A DNA stretch of 54,628 bases from Bacteroidota bacterium (GCA_018333525.1 JAGXTF010000045.1:1-54628), one strand, 5' to 3'. Numbered from the stretch's first letter, positions 7,569-20,223 are shown. The notes: generated by a model from the sequence alone, not told the origin. Translations and numbers: made by a program.

Positions 7569-8693
7569 ATGGAAACCTTAGAATATACAGCAACAGAGAC
7601 CGAAGTGGATTTTCTGCCACTAAATGGCACAGACCACATCGAGTTTTATGTAGGCAATGCAAAACAAAGCGCATATTACTATCAAAAAGCCTGGGGATAT
7701 AAACTGGTGGCTTATGCGGGACCGGAAACCGGTGTTCGCGATCGCGCGAGTTATGTGTTACAGCAGGGAAAAGTGAGACTGGTGCTCACTGCAAGCATGC
7801 ACCCTGATACCGATATCAGCTCCCACAACAACAAACATGGCGACGGTGTAAAGTTCCTGAGCATTTGGGTAGATGATGCAACCAAGAGTTTTAATGAAAC
7901 CGTAAAAAGAGGTGCAAAACCCTATATGGAACCTACCAGAATGGAGGATGAATTCGGATGGGTGGTAATCAGTGCCATTCATACTTATGGTGACACTATT
8001 CATCGTTTTGTAGAGCGTCATGCCTACAATGGACCATTTTTACCGGGTTATAAAGCGCCATTGAATGCGCTTGAAGTAGAACCTGTTGGTATTAAACATG
8101 TAGATCATTGCGTTGGAAATGTGGACTTAGGGGAAATGAATACCTGGGTGAAATTTTATGAAGAAGTAATGGGTTTTAAACTCCTGCTTACTTTTGATGA
8201 TAAAGACATCAGCACAGAATACTCCGCTTTAATGAGTAAAGTGGTAAGCAACGGAAATGGCTATGTGAAATTCCCAATCAATGAACCTGCAAATGGCAGA
8301 AAAAAATCACAGATTGAAGAATATATTGAATTTTATCATGGCCCCGGATGTCAGCATGTGGCATTGGAAGTTCATGATATTGTGGCTACCGTTTCTGAAC
8401 TGAGAAACAGGGGTGTGGAGTTTTTGTATGTTCCGGAAAATTATTACGTAGAAGCTGCAGCACGTATCGGATACATAGATGAAAAAATGGACGACCTGAA
8501 ACGTTTGAATATATTGGTGGACAGGGATGAAGAAGGCTATTTACTTCAGATTTTCACCAAACCGGTGGAAGACAGACCTACGTTATTCTATGAAATTATT
8601 CAACGCAAAGGTGCAAAGAGTTTTGGCAAAGGCAATTTCAAAGCGCTATTTGAAAGCATTGAAAGAGAGCAGGAATTGAGAGGAAATCTCTAA
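7569..8693 (+). CDS. hppD: 4-hydroxyphenylpyruvate dioxygenase
   Basis: A 374-residue Fe(II) dioxygenase that converts 4-hydroxyphenylpyruvate to homogentisate in tyrosine breakdown, in the cytoplasm. Two vicinal-oxygen-chelate domains are seen (about 20-155 and 175-340). The iron ligands are His180 (VDHCVGNV), His263 (GCQHVAL) and Glu342 (LFYEIIQR). The hallmark C-terminal segment GKGNFKALFESIEREQ is intact. No homogentisate dioxygenase or fumarylacetoacetase gene is within the window, so the rest of the pathway lies elsewhere or homogentisate is used otherwise. The gene stands alone, with its own promoter region and a strong terminator. Confidence 0.96.
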   Translation: METLEYTATETEVDFLPLNGTDHIEFYVGNAKQSAYYYQKAWGYKLVAYAGPETGVRDRASYVLQQGKVRLVLTASMHPDTDISSHNNKHGDGVKFLSIWVDDATKSFNETVKRGAKPYMEPTRMEDEFGWVVISAIHTYGDTIHRFVERHAYNGPFLPGYKAPLNALEVEPVGIKHVDHCVGNVDLGEMNTWVKFYEEVMGFKLLLTFDDKDISTEYSALMSKVVSNGNGYVKFPINEPANGRKKSQIEEYIEFYHGPGCQHVALEVHDIVATVSELRNRGVEFLYVPENYYVEAAARIGYIDEKMDDLKRLNILVDRDEEGYLLQIFTKPVEDRPTLFYEIIQRKGAKSFGKGNFKALFESIEREQELRGNL

Positions 8694-8706
8694 AATGAAA
8701 TTTAGG

Positions 8707-8729
8707 AAGGGGTGTTTCACCCCTTTTTT
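8707..8729 (+). terminator. Rho-independent terminator after hppD
   Basis: A perfect 8-bp stem AAGGGGTG / CACCCCTT (8707-8714 and 8718-8725) with a TTT loop is followed by a T-run. It begins 13 bases after the hppD stop. Confidence 0.9.
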
Positions 8730-8785
8730 ATTTCGCAAATTTGTTATTGGAATTATTTTACTTTTAGCGAATATTGTACAGAACC

Positions 8786-9871
8786 ATGATGCTTAAATAT
8801 GCCACGAATAAAATACTGCTAATTATAATTGTGTTATTTACAGGGGTTTCCTGTAATTCAAAAAAGCAGGAAATTCAGGCGGAGAAAAAGGACATTGTAG
8901 AATCGGTTTATGCCAGTGCAACCATAAAGGCAGCACAGCAATACAATGCTATCGCACCAGTCTCCGGGTTGTTGTTGGAAAATTTTGTTAAGGAAGGGGA
9001 TTCGGTTGTAGCGGGACAAATTATTGCACGAATAGAAAATGCAAACCCGGGATTAAATGCCGAAAACGCAAGACTTGCACTGGAGCTTGCAACGAGAAAT
9101 ATGGCAGGTTTGAAAGAGCTGGAAGCACAAATGTCTTCCGCGAAAAGCCAGCTCATCCTGGATTCTATCAATTATTTCAGACAGATTGCATTATGGAAAA
9201 AAAATATTGGAACCAGGTCGCAGCTGGAATTAAGAGAGCAGGCCTGGCACGTTTCTCAAAATAATTATTCTGCATTAAAAACGCGATACAGGCAATCTAA
9301 AATTCAATTGGAAACAGCAGCAGAACAAGCGAGAAATAATTATTCCATTACTTCAAAAACCAACAGTGACTTTTCAATTACGAGCAAAATAAGTGGGATG
9401 GTTTATTCGCTGAATTATGAACCCGGAGAATTGGTTTCTCCGCAGTTGCCAATAGCCATAGTAGGACAGTCAGGTAACTTCCTGATGGAAATGGCGGTTG
9501 ATGAAGCAGATATTTCCAGAATTAAAATCGGACAGAAAGTGGTTGTTTCCATGGACGCCTACCGCGGCGAAGTATTTGATGGAATTGTAACTAAAATATA
9601 TCCAAATCTGGATATGAAAACACAATCGTTTTTAGTGGAATCCAATTTTGTAAAATCTCCTAAAACCTTGTATCCTGGTATGTCAGCTGAAACAAGTATT
9701 GTGATTCGTGAGAAGAAAAATACATTGGTAATTCCAATTGCATACTTAAAAGAAAATAACAAAGTAGTTACCGAAGATGGAGAATTAACGGTAAAAACAG
9801 GATTGAAAAATCTGGAATATGTGGAGATACTTTCCGGTATTGATTCAGGCACCAAGTTAATCAGACCCTGA
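8786..9871 (+). CDS. Efflux periplasmic adaptor (MacA/HlyD family)
   Basis: A 361-residue membrane-fusion protein. The N-terminus has a hydrophobic signal ending in GVSC, a plausible though not perfect lipobox (Cys after about 22 residues). After it come a biotinyl-lipoyl half (about 45-75, APVSGLLLENFVKEGDSV), a helical hairpin rich in Ala, Leu and Gln (80-170), the second lipoyl half, and a beta-barrel (GQKVVVSMDAYRGEVFDGIV). It should bridge an inner membrane ABC permease to an outer membrane channel. I preferred ATG at 8786 over a TTG at 8774 because it gives a compact signal sequence. Its stop overlaps the permease ATG by one base, and the three genes to 11805 form one operon. The exported substrate is unknown. 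Confidence 0.85.
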   Translation: MMLKYATNKILLIIIVLFTGVSCNSKKQEIQAEKKDIVESVYASATIKAAQQYNAIAPVSGLLLENFVKEGDSVVAGQIIARIENANPGLNAENARLALELATRNMAGLKELEAQMSSAKSQLILDSINYFRQIALWKKNIGTRSQLELREQAWHVSQNNYSALKTRYRQSKIQLETAAEQARNNYSITSKTNSDFSITSKISGMVYSLNYEPGELVSPQLPIAIVGQSGNFLMEMAVDEADISRIKIGQKVVVSMDAYRGEVFDGIVTKIYPNLDMKTQSFLVESNFVKSPKTLYPGMSAETSIVIREKKNTLVIPIAYLKENNKVVTEDGELTVKTGLKNLEYVEILSGIDSGTKLIRP

Positions 9872-11130
9872 TGCCACCGGGAGTTTTGTTGAAGATAGCG
9901 AGAACCCATTTACTGGCGCGCAAAAGGCAAACTGCAATTGCATCTTTGGGGGTGACTTTTGGTATTGGCACATTCGTGATTTTGGTGAGCTTTATGACAG
10001 GGTTGAATGGACTGTTGGATGGTTTGATTTTAAACCGAACGCCTCACATTCGAATTTACAATGAAATAAAACCGTCGGAAACACAACCCATACAAAATTC
10101 AGAAAAGTATAAGAATTCCCTGCACGTCATACATAGCATAAAGCCAAAGCAAAGTAAGATCAGCATATACAATAACCAACCACTTATTGCGGCTTTAAAG
10201 AAAGATCCAAGAGTAAAAGGTATTACTCCTGTGGTTGGAGCCCGGGTGTTTTATGTTTCAGGTGCCATACAATTAAACGGGAATTTGTTTGGCGTAGATG
10301 TACAGGAACAAACCCGGTTATTCAATTTTGGAGATTATATCACCAAAGGGAAATCCGAGAATCTGGCAAATAATGAAAACGGTATTATTATAGGTGCAGG
10401 TGTTGCCAAAAAACTATCTCTGAATTTAAACGATTATGTGCAGGTTATTTCAACCACAGGACAAAAAATGCGGCTTAAAATTGTGGCTTTTTTTCAAAGT
10501 GGACTTGCAGATATCGACAATATGCAGAGTTATGTAAATATCAAGACCAGCCAGAGAATACAGGGTATGCCAAGGGATTTTATCACCGATATTCACGTAA
10601 AACTTTGGGATATCAATCATGCTGTGGGAATGGCCGCAGAAATTCGAAATAAATTTCAATTAAATGCAGTAGACATTATTGCTGCAAACGCGCAATTTGA
10701 AACAGGTACCAAAATCAGAAATATGATAACTTATGCAGTCTCCATCACATTGTTGATTGTGGCGGGTTTTGGTATCTATAATATTTTGAATATGCTCATT
10801 TTTCAAAAAATGAATGATATCGCCATTTTAAAGGCCACGGGTTTTTCTGGTAAAGATGTGCGCAGAATATTTTTATACCAGGCAATGATGATTGGCATTA
10901 TTGGAGGAATTATAGGTTTGATAATTGGATATACCGGCTCTGTGGCAATTAGCAAATCGCCATTTGAAACAGAAGCGCTACCGACCATTCATTATTTTCC
11001 GGTAAATTTTGATCCGAAATTTTATGTTATAGGAACTGTTTTTGCAATGCTCACCACTTTTTTTGCAGGGCTGATGCCGGCGCGGAAAGCGAGCAAAGTA
11101 GATCCGGTTGAAATTTTAAGAGGGCAATAA
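9871..11130 (+). CDS. ABC transporter permease, MacB/LolCE (FtsX) type
   Basis: A 419-residue permease with the MacB_PCD plus FtsX layout. One transmembrane helix lies near the N-terminus (about 20-45), followed by a large periplasmic domain (about 50-280). Three C-terminal helices follow (about 287-308, 335-358, 382-403), and the protein ends in ARKASKVDPVEILRG, a typical family signature. It likely forms a homodimer powered by the ATPase encoded next. It overlaps the adaptor stop by one base. The combination with an adaptor points to MacAB-like export rather than to lipoprotein release alone. No matching outer membrane protein gene is adjacent, so a shared TolC-type channel is likely. Confidence 0.9.
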   Translation: MPPGVLLKIARTHLLARKRQTAIASLGVTFGIGTFVILVSFMTGLNGLLDGLILNRTPHIRIYNEIKPSETQPIQNSEKYKNSLHVIHSIKPKQSKISIYNNQPLIAALKKDPRVKGITPVVGARVFYVSGAIQLNGNLFGVDVQEQTRLFNFGDYITKGKSENLANNENGIIIGAGVAKKLSLNLNDYVQVISTTGQKMRLKIVAFFQSGLADIDNMQSYVNIKTSQRIQGMPRDFITDIHVKLWDINHAVGMAAEIRNKFQLNAVDIIAANAQFETGTKIRNMITYAVSITLLIVAGFGIYNILNMLIFQKMNDIAILKATGFSGKDVRRIFLYQAMMIGIIGGIIGLIIGYTGSVAISKSPFETEALPTIHYFPVNFDPKFYVIGTVFAMLTTFFAGLMPARKASKVDPVEILRGQ

Positions 11131-11805
11131 ATGGATATCGTTTTAAGTGCAAAAGACATCAACAAACATTTTTTTGATCCCATAGACAATCATGTTTTAA
11201 AAGATGTGTCTTTGCAAATAAACAGAGGTGAATTTGTTTCTATCATGGGGAAATCCGGTTGTGGCAAAAGTACCCTGCTGTACATTCTGAGTACCATGGA
11301 TACCAATTATGAAGGAAATGTAGAATTGCACCATCAAAACCTGCGTGGTTTGAAAAACACTGAATTGGCTGCAATCCGAAACAAGCGTATTGGGTTTGTA
11401 TTTCAATTTCATTATTTATTACCTGAATTTTCAGTATTGGACAATGTGATGTTGCCCGCGCTGCGTTTGGGAGAAAAAGATAAAGATGAAATTGAGCATG
11501 ATGCCATGGAAAAATTAAAAATGTTGGATATTTCTGAAACTGCAAAGAAACTAGCGACCAGAATTTCAGGTGGTCAGAAACAACGTGTAGCCATTGCCAG
11601 GTCGCTGATTAATGATCCGGATATTATCATGGGAGATGAGCCAACCGGTAATCTGGACAGCAAAAACAGCGATGTGGTTTTTGATATTTTCAGAAATATT
11701 TCTTCGGGTAAAAAACAATCCATTCTGGTTGTAACCCATGATTTGGATTTTGCAAAAAGAACCGACCGCATTATTGAAATGGCAGACGGCAGAATAATCC
11801 ACTGA
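11131..11805 (+). CDS. ABC transporter ATPase (LolD/MacB type)
   Basis: A 224-residue ATP-binding subunit. It has Walker A GKSGCGKST (40-48), a Q-loop in FVFQFHYLLPEFSVLDNV, the signature ISGGQKQR (about 144-151), and Walker B with catalytic Glu in IIMGDEPTGNLDS (about 164-176). The switch histidine is in VVTHD. The FQFHYLLPEFSVLDNVMLP segment is characteristic of the LolD/MacB subfamily. It starts immediately after the permease stop with no spacer and ends 2 bases from the convergent OsmC gene. Confidence 0.94.
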   Translation: MDIVLSAKDINKHFFDPIDNHVLKDVSLQINRGEFVSIMGKSGCGKSTLLYILSTMDTNYEGNVELHHQNLRGLKNTELAAIRNKRIGFVFQFHYLLPEFSVLDNVMLPALRLGEKDKDEIEHDAMEKLKMLDISETAKKLATRISGGQKQRVAIARSLINDPDIIMGDEPTGNLDSKNSDVVFDIFRNISSGKKQSILVVTHDLDFAKRTDRIIEMADGRIIH

Positions 11806-11807
11806 AT

Positions 11808-12221
11808 TTATTCTTCAAATTCTACATGCACATCCTGATTTATATCGGGATGTAAACTACGCGCTACAGGACAAGTTTTAATTATTCGCAATACCCCTTC
11901 ACGTGCATGCATATCATCTATTTCCCTTAGTTTTAGTTTCATATTTACTTCAATCCGCACAATTCTCCGGGGATCGTTAGCCATATGTTTGATTGTAGTT
12001 GCCGACGCACCGTCTAAATGGTATCCATGATTCTGGCAATAAATTCCCATTGTGGTGATAATGCAAACCGTGAGACTGAGTGCACAAAGATCTGTAGGAG
12101 AGAATGCTTCGCCTCTGCCCTGATTGTCGGTAGGGGCATCTGTATGTATGATGGTGCCGCTCTGGATATGTGTATTCTGGGTTCTGAGCTCGCCGAGATA
12201 TTTGGTTTCAAATCCTGCCAT
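11808..12221 (-). CDS. OsmC-family peroxidase/hydroperoxide-resistance protein
   Basis: A 137-residue OsmC/Ohr-fold protein. The two redox cysteines of the family are visible in SLTVCIITTMG and in KTCPVARSLHP; these reduce organic hydroperoxides with thiol turnover. It belongs to the OsmC branch rather than classic Ohr by its short N-terminus and the NHGYHLDG segment. I chose ATG at 12221; a TTG at 12230 lies in the -7 box TAACTTTG. The convergent neighbour, the ABC ATPase, ends 2 bases away. Confidence 0.88.
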   Translation of the reverse strand: MAGFETKYLGELRTQNTHIQSGTIIHTDAPTDNQGRGEAFSPTDLCALSLTVCIITTMGIYCQNHGYHLDGASATTIKHMANDPRRIVRIEVNMKLKLREIDDMHAREGVLRIIKTCPVARSLHPDINQDVHVEFEE

Positions 12222-12227
12222 AGGATT

Positions 12228-12235
12228 CAAAGTTA
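12228..12235 (-). promoter_or_regulatory. Putative -7 box for osmC-like gene
   Basis: TAACTTTG on the minus strand matches TAnnTTTG and ends 6 bases before the ATG at 12221. No TTG occurs 17-23 bases upstream. Confidence 0.4.
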
Positions 12236-12244
12236 GGATTAAAA

Positions 12245-13105
12245 TCAGAAGAACATATCGGTTCTTTTATATCTATCAGCGGGTGGTGTGGAATTAAATT
12301 TATATCGTAAGGAAACAGAATAGTTTTGAAATCTTGCCCAATTAGACGGTGTCAGTATATCCTGATTCATACATCCAATTGTTGGTTTATAGAAAGCTTC
12401 AATATTTAAGTCACAACTTAGATTTAACTTTATTCCAATTGGCGACGAAGCCGAGTAAAACGTTCCAGCCGCAGACCCAAGGATTTTGGAGCCAATAAAA
12501 GGCTCTCCTCCAAGGTTTTTTGCATATGCTCCATAACCCATGAAAACTTCACCCCCCAGTGTGAATCCAATAAAATTTGCAATTGATTTTGTGTGTATTG
12601 ATGTTTTTAAAAAACAACCAAACGATCGCAAATTCATTCCATAAACAGAGAATGTATCACCTTGTAAATTATTCATCTGATTCTCTTTATAAATATAGGT
12701 TGTAAAAGTTTGATCATTTAAAGTTGTCACGCCAAGTCCAACTCCCCATTCCCAATGTTGCGCTAATTTTGTATTTGAAAGCTTATATCTCCATTCCAGG
12801 CTTGGAAAAAAAGACACCATGTATATGTCTTTATATGAAATGAAATCTTTATTTGTGTGAAATTTTATGGATTGAATGTCAGTTCCTTTCACCAAAGTTT
12901 CCCAATACCGATGATTTAAATATCCATAATAAGAAGAAGTGCCCAATGAAACATTAAATGAAAAACTAAATAAATGTCCTTTTTTCGATTTTATTGAATC
13001 CTGACCGATTAACTGCCCATTTACTTCTGAAAATAAAAGAAAATTCAGTAAAAAGATGCAAGCCAGTATGGGATTTTGAACAAAAATGAATGTTTTACGG
13101 TGCAT
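12245..13105 (-). CDS. Predicted outer membrane beta-barrel protein, unknown function
   Basis: A 286-residue protein with a hydrophobic signal peptide (about 1-31, cleavage likely after NGQ). The mature part is rich in aromatic and Gly residues arranged as short alternating strands, such as WEWGVGLGVTTL, FIGFTLGGEVFMGYGAY and YSVSLRYKF, typical of small outer membrane barrels. No family is recognised with confidence. It lies upstream of osmC on the same strand with 23 bases between them. The protein does not end in the usual barrel Phe-strand but in a polar tail (PPADRYKRTDMFF). Confidence 0.6.
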   Translation of the reverse strand: MHRKTFIFVQNPILACIFLLNFLLFSEVNGQLIGQDSIKSKKGHLFSFSFNVSLGTSSYYGYLNHRYWETLVKGTDIQSIKFHTNKDFISYKDIYMVSFFPSLEWRYKLSNTKLAQHWEWGVGLGVTTLNDQTFTTYIYKENQMNNLQGDTFSVYGMNLRSFGCFLKTSIHTKSIANFIGFTLGGEVFMGYGAYAKNLGGEPFIGSKILGSAAGTFYSASSPIGIKLNLSCDLNIEAFYKPTIGCMNQDILTPSNWARFQNYSVSLRYKFNSTPPADRYKRTDMFF

Positions 13106-13153
13106 GGATTCAGGGAATAACTAAAAAGCTGCAATAATATTGCTGAAATATCG

Positions 13154-14653
<1,500 letters not shown>

Positions 14654-14714
14654 GCCAATTTTGCCTTAACATCAATTTAAACTAAATTTATTAAGTTGCA
14701 ATTTGTTGATGGGT

Positions 14715-14722
14715 TACATTTG
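14715..14722 (+). promoter_or_regulatory. Putative -7 box for the EEP-ppk1 operon
   Basis: TACATTTG matches TAnnTTTG, with a TTG at 14696-14698 (16-base spacer). It is 19 bases before the ATG at 14742, which supports that start over upstream in-frame codons. Confidence 0.4.
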
Positions 14723-14741
14723 CCCGAATATCTTGCACTAT

Positions 14742-15803
14742 ATGAAGCGCTGCGCCATACCGGTTCTGGTATTTTTGCTATTTTATTCTGGCAGCACAAA
14801 CGGCAATGGTAAACGCCATCTGAATATAAGTAACCAAATGGTTACGGGATTTTGGAATTTGGAAAATTTCATGGATACCATTGACGACCCTGGGTTGGAT
14901 AGTGAATTTACTCCAGGTGGATTTCGCAAATGGAATACCGAAAAATTTACACAAAAGGTGCGGCATTTGCAACAGGTAATTTCTGCTATGCATCCCGATA
15001 TCATGGGATTTGCTGAAGTTGAGCATAAGAATTTAATTGCGCTTTTGCTACAGGCGGAAGGATTGAAAATGACGTCATTTGGGATTGTTCATTTTGAATC
15101 TCCGGATGAAAGGGGAATAGACGTAGCGCTTATTTACAACAAGGAGAAATTAAAGGAACTTTATTCGGAAAAAATAAATGTACGTGTATCAGACAGCGAT
15201 GCAACAAGGAATATTTTATATGTAAAACTGGCAATAATTAACCATCCTGATACCCTGCATGTTTTTGTCAACCACTGGCCATCCAGAAGGGGCGGACAGG
15301 AGAGGAGTGCCCAAAAACGGATGAAAGCAGCGAATACTTTAATGGGTTTTGTGAGAAAAAATAAATTGTTCGGAAAGAAAACCATATTCCTCGGTGATTT
15401 TAATGATGACCCTGCGGATTTAAGCATCAGTAAAGGTCTTAAAGTGATACCCCAGACAAAAAATACAAAAGCAATTCTAACAGATTCCGTTTATATTTCT
15501 CTTAACCAATTCCATTCAGATACCATTGGTACATTGAGTTTTGGCGGTAAATGGAATATGTTTGACCAGATCATCATTAATATGGAAAGCCTTTATCCTC
15601 CGGGGCATACGCCCGGTATGTATGCGAAACCGGGAGGAGAGTTTATTTATAAAAATAACAGTTTTAAAATATTTGGACCTGAGTGGATGTGTGATACAAA
15701 TCCTAAATATAAAGGCCAACCTTTGCGAACATTTGCGGGGAAAAAATGGTTAAATGGATACAGCGACCATTTTCCGGTAATGGCCACATTTCAATATGAA
15801 TAA
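14742..15803 (+). CDS. Secreted endonuclease/exonuclease/phosphatase family protein
   Basis: A 353-residue protein with an N-terminal signal sequence (about 1-20). The EEP fold motifs are in order: WNLENF, the metal-binding glutamate in GFAEVEH, the catalytic histidine in VNHWPSR, GDFNDDP, and the terminal YSDHFPV. Such proteins cleave phosphodiesters or phosphoesters; the substrate is unknown. Export implies action on extracellular DNA or phospho-compounds. It overlaps ppk1 by 8 bases, so a link to phosphate scavenging is a reasonable inference. The start at MKRCAIPVLVF was chosen because it gives a proper signal peptide downstream of a -7 box. Confidence 0.82.
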   Translation: MKRCAIPVLVFLLFYSGSTNGNGKRHLNISNQMVTGFWNLENFMDTIDDPGLDSEFTPGGFRKWNTEKFTQKVRHLQQVISAMHPDIMGFAEVEHKNLIALLLQAEGLKMTSFGIVHFESPDERGIDVALIYNKEKLKELYSEKINVRVSDSDATRNILYVKLAIINHPDTLHVFVNHWPSRRGGQERSAQKRMKAANTLMGFVRKNKLFGKKTIFLGDFNDDPADLSISKGLKVIPQTKNTKAILTDSVYISLNQFHSDTIGTLSFGGKWNMFDQIIINMESLYPPGHTPGMYAKPGGEFIYKNNSFKIFGPEWMCDTNPKYKGQPLRTFAGKKWLNGYSDHFPVMATFQYE

Positions 15804-17901
15804 AAAAAGCGCAGGCAAAGGGAAAAAGTCTACTGAGAAAGCACCCAGGTTAAAGCTCATCAACCGGGAGCTGAGCTGGCTTTCCTTTAATGAACGCGTT
15901 TTGCAGGAAGCTTCGGATTTGAATGTTCCGCTATTAGAAAGAATTAAATTTCTGGGGATTTTTTCCAACAATCTGGATGAGTTTTTCCGGGTGCGAGTGG
16001 CTGGTGTAAGGCGTATTGTAAATACCAAGCAAATCAGCAATACTGCCCGAAAACAGGCCAAAAAAACATTGGAGGCCATTATTGCTAAAGTAATACAACA
16101 ACAGAAAAAATTCGACAAGATTTACACGCAGCAAATTCTACCCCAATTGCGTGAAAATGGCATTCAGATTGTAGACGAAAAATCGCTTACCGAGGCCGAA
16201 TTGAAATCGGTTCGTCAGCATTTTACGCATGTGGTTTCCCAAAAATTATTTCCAATAATCCTAGACGAATCCAGAGGATTTCCGGTGTTAAATGACGGGG
16301 ATATCTATTTGGCTATAAAGCTATATAACAGGCAAAGTGCGGAAGTGAAATATGCAATTGTGGGTATTCCGGCAAAGGCACTTGGACGATTTTATATTTT
16401 ACCGGGTAAATCTGAAACCAGTAAAATAATTTTATTGGATGACATTTTAAGATGCTCGCTGGATGTGCTTTTCAAAAGTCTGGACTTTGATGAGTTTACG
16501 GCACATACCATTAAAATTACCAGGGATGCAGAATTGGACCTGGATTCAGAATTGGCCACCCCATTGCGTGAGAAGCTGGAGAAAAGTTTAAAACAACGAA
16601 AAACGGGTGCACCAACGCGTTTCTTGTATGATGCCAATATGCCTGAAGACCTGTTGCAATTTTTCACCAGAAAATTATTCCTGGATAAAGACAATTTGAT
16701 AGCAGGGGGCAAATACCACAACTTCCGTGATTTTATTAAATTTCCGCATGTTGGTAGCAGGGAATTGCGATATGCACCTTTTACACCTGCAAGACTTCGC
16801 GATTTGGATCAGGCCAAATCGCTTTTGAATGAAATAGAAAAAAGAGATATACTGCTCAGTTATCCTTATCAGACATTTGATTATATCATTCGTTTGCTTC
16901 GCGAAGCAGCCATAGATCCTACCGTTTATTCCATCCACATCAGTTTGTATCGAATTGCTGAAAACTCCAGCGTAGTTGAAGCATTAATCAATGCTGCGCA
17001 AAATGGGAAACAGGTAGTTGTGCTCATGGAATTGCGCGCCAGATTTATGGAAGAACACAATATTTGGTGGTACAATAAATTAAAAGAAGAGGGAATAAAA
17101 GTTATCGAAGGAATTCCCAATCGAAAAGTGCATTCTAAATTAATTGTAATCTCACGTCGCAAAAATTTTAAAACTACCTATTGTACCCATATTGGTACCG
17201 GCAATTTTAACGAGGAAACGGCCCGCATATATTGCGATTTCAGCTTGCTAACCTCAAGAAAAAAGATTAGTCAGGAATGCTTAAAAGTATTCGATATGAT
17301 CATGAATTTTGAACCGGAAAAGTTTGAATTTAATACGCTTTGGGTGAGTCCGGTGAATACGAGAAGCAATTTTGAAGAATTGGTACACCGTGAAATGGTA
17401 AATGTAAAACGCGGATTGCCAGCAAGAATGATAATTAAACTAAACAGTCTGGTAGATGACAGGAGTTGTGTATTGTTATACATCGCAGCCCGCGCCGGTG
17501 TGAAAGTGGATTTAATTGTTCGCGGAATTTGTTGTCTTCCATTGACCGGTGAGCCCAATATTCGCGCCATCAGTATAGTAGACCGATATCTGGAACATTC
17601 ACGTATTTATTATTTTGAAAATGGCGGAAAACCGGAAGTTTATATTGGAAGTGCTGATTTGATGCAAAGGAATATTGAATACAGGGTAGAGGTTACAACA
17701 CCAATACTGGATAAGGAGCATCGTGAATTGCTTACACGTTTCCTGGAAGTTCAACTAAACGACAATGTTAAGGCGCGTGTTTTGGACGGTGAAATGCAAA
17801 ATAAAATGGTAAAATTGCCCGCAAACGCAAAATTATTGCGCAGCCAGGAAGAGTTTCAACATCTGTTTCGCAGATTGGCCGATACGCCAAATATCCAATA
17901 A
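15796..17901 (+). CDS. ppk1: Polyphosphate kinase 1
   Basis: A 701-residue enzyme that builds inorganic polyphosphate from ATP, usually at the membrane. The N-terminal domain begins with NRELSWLSFNERVLQEA. The phospholipase D-like catalytic pair gives His446 (KVHSKLIVI), the autophosphorylated residue, and His601 (LEHSRIYYF). THIGTGNFNEETA (His465) is the conserved PPK1 signature between them. Length fits the family. The ATG at 15796 overlaps the preceding gene by 8 bases, indicating coupling. The stop is 2 bases from the convergent pyrG stop. No exopolyphosphatase gene is nearby. Confidence 0.96.
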   Translation: MNKKSAGKGKKSTEKAPRLKLINRELSWLSFNERVLQEASDLNVPLLERIKFLGIFSNNLDEFFRVRVAGVRRIVNTKQISNTARKQAKKTLEAIIAKVIQQQKKFDKIYTQQILPQLRENGIQIVDEKSLTEAELKSVRQHFTHVVSQKLFPIILDESRGFPVLNDGDIYLAIKLYNRQSAEVKYAIVGIPAKALGRFYILPGKSETSKIILLDDILRCSLDVLFKSLDFDEFTAHTIKITRDAELDLDSELATPLREKLEKSLKQRKTGAPTRFLYDANMPEDLLQFFTRKLFLDKDNLIAGGKYHNFRDFIKFPHVGSRELRYAPFTPARLRDLDQAKSLLNEIEKRDILLSYPYQTFDYIIRLLREAAIDPTVYSIHISLYRIAENSSVVEALINAAQNGKQVVVLMELRARFMEEHNIWWYNKLKEEGIKVIEGIPNRKVHSKLIVISRRKNFKTTYCTHIGTGNFNEETARIYCDFSLLTSRKKISQECLKVFDMIMNFEPEKFEFNTLWVSPVNTRSNFEELVHREMVNVKRGLPARMIIKLNSLVDDRSCVLLYIAARAGVKVDLIVRGICCLPLTGEPNIRAISIVDRYLEHSRIYYFENGGKPEVYIGSADLMQRNIEYRVEVTTPILDKEHRELLTRFLEVQLNDNVKARVLDGEMQNKMVKLPANAKLLRSQEEFQHLFRRLADTPNIQ

Positions 17902-17903
17902 TT

Positions 17904-19598
<1,695 letters not shown>

Positions 19599-19648
19599 TC
19601 AACATGCTGAAATAAAAGTAATTAGACAGGAGTTTTCGTTAGATTCTT

Positions 19649-20167
19649 TTAACTTTTTGCATTTTGATATGCATCTGCAATTTGATTCATTTGTTTGAAA
19701 TGATGGTTCGCATGCCATACCAAAAATTGCATCCATTGCGCTTTGGAAAGTGTACCCAATCTGGGATGATCGAAGCCTCCGGCTATATGGTTTAATTCAT
19801 TTTCTTCGGCAAATTTCCGAAGCTTCATCCGGGTTTTTATAAAAGTATCCAATGCTTCTTCCGTATTGCGGAATTTGCCGCTTGGCTCTGCTGCCTGCGG
19901 CGCTACCCATCCCTGCCCGTTATAAGCCAGCATTTCATTGATCTTGTTTGTGGAAGATCTGACATGATCTTCTGTTTCCGGTCCGCCATCCCTCAAGATT
20001 GCGAGCATACTCGATTTATCGGAAATATTGAGATGTTCCATTACCTCCAGTATATTCCATTTTTCCGGTGCCTGTTTGTAAACAGATGCTTGTGAACTTA
20101 GATTTTGTAGAAATTCGGAAATCCGAAATTGGATATCGTCTAAATCATGAAGTAGTGCTTCATTCAT
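19649..20167 (-). CDS. DinB-family protein
   Basis: A 172-residue four-helix DinB/YfiT-like protein. The three metal-binding histidines of the fold appear as His45 (VMEHLN) and the pair His152 and His156 (LVWHANHHFKQ). Members are divalent-metal hydrolases or thiol transferases; the substrate here is unknown. WNILEVMEHLN and the C-terminal helix are the strongest matches. It lies downstream of the terminator of the prolyl isomerase gene, so it probably has its own promoter. Confidence 0.85.
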   Translation of the reverse strand: MNEALLHDLDDIQFRISEFLQNLSSQASVYKQAPEKWNILEVMEHLNISDKSSMLAILRDGGPETEDHVRSSTNKINEMLAYNGQGWVAPQAAEPSGKFRNTEEALDTFIKTRMKLRKFAEENELNHIAGGFDHPRLGTLSKAQWMQFLVWHANHHFKQMNQIADAYQNAKS

Positions 20168-20192
20168 AAAAAAATGGATTCAAAGGTGAAAA

Positions 20193-20218
20193 AAAAAGCA
20201 TCCATTTGGATGCTTTTT
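20193..20218 (-). terminator. Rho-independent terminator after the prolyl isomerase gene
   Basis: An 11-bp stem with AAAAAGCATCC (20193-20203) and GGATGCTTTTT (20208-20218) and a 4-base loop is flanked by A and T tracts on both sides. It lies 6 bases after the minus-strand stop at 20224 and has the form of a strong terminator, possibly working in both directions. Confidence 0.88.
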
Positions 20219-20223
20219 AAAAT

